A stretch of 64,000 nucleotides of DNA, taken from contig DAOULB010000040.1 of NCBI GenBank assembly GCA_034420695.1, positions 62,001 through 126,000 of the forward strand. The letters are read 5' to 3'. Positions 59,763 through 64,000 of the stretch are shown here, in pieces. Numbering within the stretch: the stretch's first letter is position 1; the number at the start of each line of letters is the position of its first letter. The position numbers and the translations under genes were made by a program. Source of the DNA: Io17-Chloro-G2 sp034420695. GTDB taxonomy: Bacteria; Chloroflexota; Dehalococcoidia; Lucifugimonadales; UBA3495. Below the pieces are notes generated by a model. The model had not been told where the DNA came from and searched no databases. It saw nothing but the letters and a program-made list of their open reading frames with translations.

Positions 59763-60776
59763 ATGGTAACCCGGATCGGGATTAACGGCTTTGGAAGAAT
59801 AGGTCGCTTGGTGATGCGGGCCACCAACTCCCTCCACCCGGAGAGTCTTGAAGTCGCGGCGGTGAACGACCTCACCGACGCCAAGACCAATGCCCACCTC
59901 TACAAGTACGACACCAACTACGGGCCCTACGCCGGCACCGTGGAGGCCAACAACGGCGACCTTATGGTGGACGGGCGCAGCGTCAAGGTGTTTTCGGAGC
60001 GTGACCCGGCCCAGATACCTTGGGCTGAAATGGGGGTTGACTTGGTGGTGGAGTCCACCGGTATCTTCACCGACGCCGAAAAGGCCAGGGGCCACCTGAA
60101 CGGCGGGGCCAAAAAGGTGGTGATATCCGCTCCCGCCACCGGGGAAGACCTCACCGTGGTGCTGGGAGTGAATGACCACCTCTACGACGCCGAGAAGCAC
60201 AACATCGTTTCCAATGCCTCCTGTACCACCAACTGTTTCGCTACTATGGTGAAGGTGCTCCAAGACGCCTTCGGCATCGAACACGGTCTGATGTCCACCG
60301 TCCACTCCTACACCAACGACCAAGCGATTCTGGACCAGCGGCACTCCGACCTGAGAAGGGCCCGGGCCGCGGGCATGAACATCATCCCCACCAACACCGG
60401 GGCGGCCAGGGCGGTCGGCCTCGTCCTGCCCGAACTCAACGGCAAGCTCCACGGCATCGCCTTCCGGGTGCCTACTTCCACTGGGTCCGTCACCGACTTC
60501 GTAGCCACGTTGTCCCGGGACGTTACCCCAGACGAGGTGAACCAAGCCTTCTTGGAGGCGGCCCAAGGCTCCTTGAAGGGAATACTGGAATACACCGACG
60601 AACCCTTGGTCAGTTCCGACCTCCGGGGCAACCCCCACAGCTGCATCTTCGACTCCCTTTCCACCATTGTGATGGAAGGCCGGATGGTCAAGACCATGGG
60701 GTGGTACGACAACGAATGGGGATACTCCTGCCGCACCGCCGACCTTTGTTCATTGATGAGCGACAAGGGCATCTGA
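59763..60776 (+). CDS. gap: Glyceraldehyde-3-phosphate dehydrogenase, type I
   Basis: The 337-residue GAPDH has the Rossmann start RIGINGFGRIGRLVMRA, the active-site SNASCTTNCFATMVKVL (catalytic Cys), TVHSYTNDQAILD, the RAAGMNIIPTNTGAARAVG phosphate site, and the NEWGYSCRTADL end. It performs the NAD(P)-dependent oxidation of glyceraldehyde 3-phosphate. Followed by a terminator. Confidence 0.97.
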   Translation: MVTRIGINGFGRIGRLVMRATNSLHPESLEVAAVNDLTDAKTNAHLYKYDTNYGPYAGTVEANNGDLMVDGRSVKVFSERDPAQIPWAEMGVDLVVESTGIFTDAEKARGHLNGGAKKVVISAPATGEDLTVVLGVNDHLYDAEKHNIVSNASCTTNCFATMVKVLQDAFGIEHGLMSTVHSYTNDQAILDQRHSDLRRARAAGMNIIPTNTGAARAVGLVLPELNGKLHGIAFRVPTSTGSVTDFVATLSRDVTPDEVNQAFLEAAQGSLKGILEYTDEPLVSSDLRGNPHSCIFDSLSTIVMEGRMVKTMGWYDNEWGYSCRTADLCSLMSDKGI

Positions 60777-60803
60777 CCGCGGCGCTGCTGCGAATCCAGG
60801 AAG

Positions 60804-60850
60804 ACCCGGAAGGGGCTAGGCCCAGGCGGTCGTCCCGTTCCGGGTTTTCT
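60804..60850 (+). terminator. Probable terminator after gap
   Basis: ACCCGGAA (60804-60811) pairs perfectly with TTCCGGGT (60838-60845), and TTTCTATTCTT follows. The loop is long (26 bases), so folding may include an inner stem. Confidence 0.5.
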
Positions 60851-60903
60851 ATTCTTGGGCCGCTTGTTCCCAAAGCAGCCTCAGATTTGATGTAGGGCCG
60901 GTC

Positions 60904-63900
60904 TTGTTCCCCACCCGCAGTATTCCCCCGCCATTGGCCCGCCTGTACCAAGCCGTGCAAACCTCCTTTGCCAGACTGTGGGCCCATGTGTCGCCTGAGA
61001 CAGCGGTGCTTGGCCTGATACTGGCTGCGGGCTTGGCATTGCGCTGGAACGGCCTGGACTGGGACCGGGGTTACGGGTTTCATCCCGACGAGCGGGATAT
61101 CTACATGCGGGCCGAATGCATGTACCAAGCCCTGACCAACTCACCCGGCTTTCGCGCCTGCGGCTACCTGCAGGAATGGCCCAACGTTGTCCCGGGGGTG
61201 CCCGGGCTCAGCGTGTTCCTCGATCCGGAACGCAGTCCCCTCAACCCCCACTGGTTTCCCTTGGGAAGCATCCTTGTCTATGCCTTGGTTTTCCTTCGCT
61301 CGGTACTGGAAACCGTGACCGACCTTTCCGCCTTCGATATGCGCTTCGTCGGCAGGGGCTTGGCCGGGCTGGCCGATGTTGGGTCGGTGTTCCTGGTGTT
61401 CCTGTTGGGGCAGCGCCTCTTCGGACGGAAGGCCGGGCTGCTGGCCGCGGCCCTCACCGCTCTGGCGGTGGTCCACGTGCAGCACAGCCATTTCTACCGC
61501 CCCGAGCCCTTTGCCGCCTTCTTCACACTGGGGGCATTCTGGGCGGCGTTTCGCATGATGGAGCGCCGCCGCATTGCCGACTCGCTGCTCGTGGGAGCCT
61601 TGGTTGGCTTGGCGGTCGCCCCAAAGGTCAGCGGGGCCGTGGTGATGCTGCCGGTGGCGATGGCCTACTGTTTCCGGCTTTGGGACGCCATAGGCGGCCA
61701 CGGTCCGGTAGGCCGTGAGACTTGGTGGAAGGTTGCCGCCCACGGTGCGGCCATGCTGGCGGCCTCTGCTGCCGTGTTCTTTGCTGTTACCCCCTATGCC
61801 CTGCTGGACTTTGCATCTTTTTCCTGGGACTTGGAAATCCAGGGCTACATGGTGCGCAATGCAGGAATATGGCCCTTCACGGTGCAGTACGTTGGTACCC
61901 AGCCTTTTCTGTACCAGTTCAAGCAGACGGCCGTGTTCGGTCTGGGGCTGCCCCTGGGTGTAATAGCCTGGCTGGGCATCCCCTTCGCCGCGTTTGCCCT
62001 GTTCCGGGACCATGCCTCCTTCCGGTATCTGGCTATGGTGCTGGCCTACGTGGCCGCCAGCCTGGCCATTCTGGAAAGCTTCGAGATCCGCTTCCTTCGC
62101 TACCTGTTCACCTTGATGCCCCTGATGATTCTGCTGGGCTCCGGGATGCTCTTCTGGTTCTTGGATGCCGCCGGAAGCCTGGCGGACCGGGGCGGCGCGG
62201 CTGGCCGGGGGGCGTCAACTGGGACACTGCCGTCTTGGACGGCCTGGGCGGGCCGCGTGCTCCGGTGGGCGTCGCTGGGGCTGATTATTTTCGTTCTGGC
62301 GGCCACCGCGTTCTACTCTCTGGCTTTTCAGAGGGTCTACTCCACGGAGCACCCGGCGGTAGCTGCTTCCCTCTGGATTAACCAGAACCTCGAGAGGGGA
62401 ACCCCGATCGTCAGCGACAACCATTGGGACGAGTTCCTCCCTGACCTCTACCGGTACGACCTGTGGCAGTACCCCGTGTACGAAGAGGACACCCCGGACA
62501 AGATGGAGACCCTGGCCCGCCAACTTAGCCGTTCGGACTACTTGGTCTTTTACAGCCACCGGCCCTACTTCAGCGTCAGCCGGGACCCAGAAAGGTTCCC
62601 TTACAGCGCTCATTACTACCAGAGGTTGTTCGACGGAGACTTGGGCTACCGCCTGGAAAGGGCCTTCACTTCTTACCCCGGCCTGTGGGGGGTTGAGTTC
62701 CGGGACGACCCGGTCGGCGCCGCGAGCCTGCCGTCTCCCTATCCGGCAACTGGGGCGCAAAGGGGAGCATGGAGTTTCAACCTCGGCTACGCCGATGACA
62801 ACGTGGTGGGATACGACCATCCCCAAGTGCTGTTGTTCCGCAACGAGGCGGGACTCCCCTTCCAATCGCTGAAGGAAACCCTGGTTATTGAGCCTCCTCC
62901 GGACGGTATCTGGGAAGAGCCAGGCCCCTTGATGCTGTCAGAACGAGACTTGGAGTTGCAGCAGCGGGGAGGCACTTGGAGCCGGATAGTCGACCGGGAG
63001 AGCTGGACCAACCGCCTTCCGGTGCTGGCTTGGCTCCTGGCGGTGGAACTGGTCTTCCTCGCAGCCCTGCCCCTTGCGATCTACCTTTTTCGTTTCCTGC
63101 CCGACCGGGGAATCGTCCTCGCCCGGGTCTTGGGGTTGCTGCTGGTCTCCTACTTGGCCTGGCTTGCGGTGAGCTTGGGTTGGTTGGAGTTTTCCCGGAC
63201 GGCCATCGTTGCCGGGTTCTTGGCTGTGGCGGCCTTTTCCCTTCTGTTGTTGGCCCTCCGCTGGAACGAAATCACCGGGCTGGTGAGGCAGCGGTGGCGG
63301 TTGTTGGTGGGGGTTGAGACCCTGTTCCTCCTGGCGTTTCTCGCCTTTGTGCTGTTGCGGGCGCTCAACCCTGACTTGTGGCATCCTTGGCGCGGCGGCG
63401 AGAAACCAATGGAACTGGCCTACTTGAACGCCGTCATCAAGTCCACCACCATGCCGCCTTTTGATCCCTGGTTTGCCGGTGGATACCTTAACTATTACTA
63501 CTTCGGATACGTAATGCCGGCGTCCCTGGTGCGTATAACCGGCATCATTCCTACGACAGCGTTCAACTTGGCCGTGCCGCTCTTCTTTGCCCTCACCGTC
63601 ACCGGGGCCTTTTCCTTGGTTTACAACATGGCCCAAGGTGTACGGGCGTCCCGGATCAGGGAGCTAGAATCGCTTAACCTGGCAGGATCTCGGGGCCTGT
63701 GGGCCGTCTTGAAGGGTCCGGTCGGAGCCGGCCTGCTGGGGGCCGTCTTCGTCGCGGTCATAGGGAACCTCGACGGCATGCTGCAGGTGGTTGAAGGTGT
63801 GTGGGGCCGGTTGTTCCACTCCGGGTCTCCGCCCCTTGATTTCGACTTCTGGCGCAGCAGTCGGATGATTCCCAGCCTGGAGAATTTTGAGCCACCGGCC

Positions 63901-64000
63901 CTGGCGTTCTGGCTGAAGGACGGAGCCGCCGGTGTGCAGCACGTTACTCCCCACATCACCGAGTTTCCATTTTTCACCTTCCTCTTTGCCGATTTTCATG
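60904..64000 (+). CDS. GT39-like/DUF2298 fusion membrane protein (partial, runs off right edge)
   Basis: The frame is open from about 60904 to the window end (over 1030 codons); candidate starts are TTG 60904 or TTG 60934. The first ~700 residues resemble GT39-type polytopic glycosyltransferases: GYGFHPDERDIYMRAE (acidic loop), FYRPEPFAAFFTLGAFW, then a soluble segment (SDNHWDEFLPDLYRYD). The second part is DUF2298: GGYLNYYYFGYVMPASLV, TTAFNLAVPLFFALTV and ITEFPFFTFLFADFH at the very edge. The same motifs occur in the DUF2298 protein at 25241-27628. It is probably an envelope glycan enzyme; the C-terminal few hundred residues lie outside the window. Confidence 0.8.
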   Translation, partial: MFPTRSIPPPLARLYQAVQTSFARLWAHVSPETAVLGLILAAGLALRWNGLDWDRGYGFHPDERDIYMRAECMYQALTNSPGFRACGYLQEWPNVVPGVPGLSVFLDPERSPLNPHWFPLGSILVYALVFLRSVLETVTDLSAFDMRFVGRGLAGLADVGSVFLVFLLGQRLFGRKAGLLAAALTALAVVHVQHSHFYRPEPFAAFFTLGAFWAAFRMMERRRIADSLLVGALVGLAVAPKVSGAVVMLPVAMAYCFRLWDAIGGHGPVGRETWWKVAAHGAAMLAASAAVFFAVTPYALLDFASFSWDLEIQGYMVRNAGIWPFTVQYVGTQPFLYQFKQTAVFGLGLPLGVIAWLGIPFAAFALFRDHASFRYLAMVLAYVAASLAILESFEIRFLRYLFTLMPLMILLGSGMLFWFLDAAGSLADRGGAAGRGASTGTLPSWTAWAGRVLRWASLGLIIFVLAATAFYSLAFQRVYSTEHPAVAASLWINQNLERGTPIVSDNHWDEFLPDLYRYDLWQYPVYEEDTPDKMETLARQLSRSDYLVFYSHRPYFSVSRDPERFPYSAHYYQRLFDGDLGYRLERAFTSYPGLWGVEFRDDPVGAASLPSPYPATGAQRGAWSFNLGYADDNVVGYDHPQVLLFRNEAGLPFQSLKETLVIEPPPDGIWEEPGPLMLSERDLELQQRGGTWSRIVDRESWTNRLPVLAWLLAVELVFLAALPLAIYLFRFLPDRGIVLARVLGLLLVSYLAWLAVSLGWLEFSRTAIVAGFLAVAAFSLLLLALRWNEITGLVRQRWRLLVGVETLFLLAFLAFVLLRALNPDLWHPWRGGEKPMELAYLNAVIKSTTMPPFDPWFAGGYLNYYYFGYVMPASLVRITGIIPTTAFNLAVPLFFALTVTGAFSLVYNMAQGVRASRIRELESLNLAGSRGLWAVLKGPVGAGLLGAVFVAVIGNLDGMLQVVEGVWGRLFHSGSPPLDFDFWRSSRMIPSLENFEPPALAFWLKDGAAGVQHVTPHITEFPFFTFLFADFH

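Overview
The window looks like bacterial chromosome from an uncultured Chloroflexota, most likely of the Dehalococcoidia/SAR202 type. This is inferred from gene content: DUF2298 ('Chlor_Arch_YYY') and Agl23/TIGR03663 membrane proteins, a full 14-subunit complex I split in two, frequent GTG/TTG starts, GC-rich coding DNA and three genes that read through TGA as selenocysteine (Sec). It holds no rRNA, no recognised tRNA, no insertion sequence and no CRISPR array.

Layout. (1) 1-4640 is a minus-strand defence-type island, visibly less GC-rich at its left end. It has an orphan type I methyltransferase gene (hsdM) followed directly by a TIR-like gene and a small membrane protein gene, then a decayed hsdM 3' relic, a BrnT-like toxin, a second TIR-like gene joined to an antitoxin remnant, and a partial Nmad2 gene that leaves the left edge. 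(2) 4733-7859 has a beta-hydroxyacid dehydrogenase, a HEPN/PaREP1-like protein, an unknown conserved protein and a UGSC selenoprotein. (3) 7926-14073 carries nuoE-nuoF-nuoG and a ferredoxin-NADP reductase. (4) 14223-19649 carries mutS, a Sec-containing ArsC/Spx-like protein, a HAD phosphatase and mutL. (5) 19666-30154, minus strand: an FAD oxidoreductase, a YbhN-like protein, two large glycosyltransferase-like membrane proteins, ftsY, rnc and a Sec-containing DsbA-like protein. (6) 30514-41055: cca, a zinc-ribbon protein and an alcohol dehydrogenase on plus; then HEPN, ogg, dinG, PHP, thioesterase, trmD and amidohydrolase genes on minus. (7) 41317-45828: a TolB-like beta-propeller, a 23-bp repeat array abutting an AAA/DUF4143 ATPase gene, a flavoredoxin-like protein and a CinA/NMNAT fusion. 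(8) 46011-57293: nuoABC, an antisense HEPN gene, then nuoDHIJKLMN. (9) 57404-60776: a TIGR00725 protein, enolase, a small unknown and GAPDH. (10) 60904 to the right edge: a partial GT39/DUF2298 fusion protein.

How it works together. Energy conservation dominates. NuoEFG is the NADH-oxidising and Fe-S arm; the second cluster supplies the connecting and membrane parts; enolase and GAPDH are glycolytic. DNA repair is dense (mutS, mutL, ogg, dinG).

The most unusual content is: three selenoproteins, each with a hairpin just after the UGA, one of them having Sec as its only chalcogen residue; seven 23-bp repeats in exact register that end on the ATPase start codon; and the composite hsdM-TIR-membrane protein and toxin-TIR-Nmad2 island.
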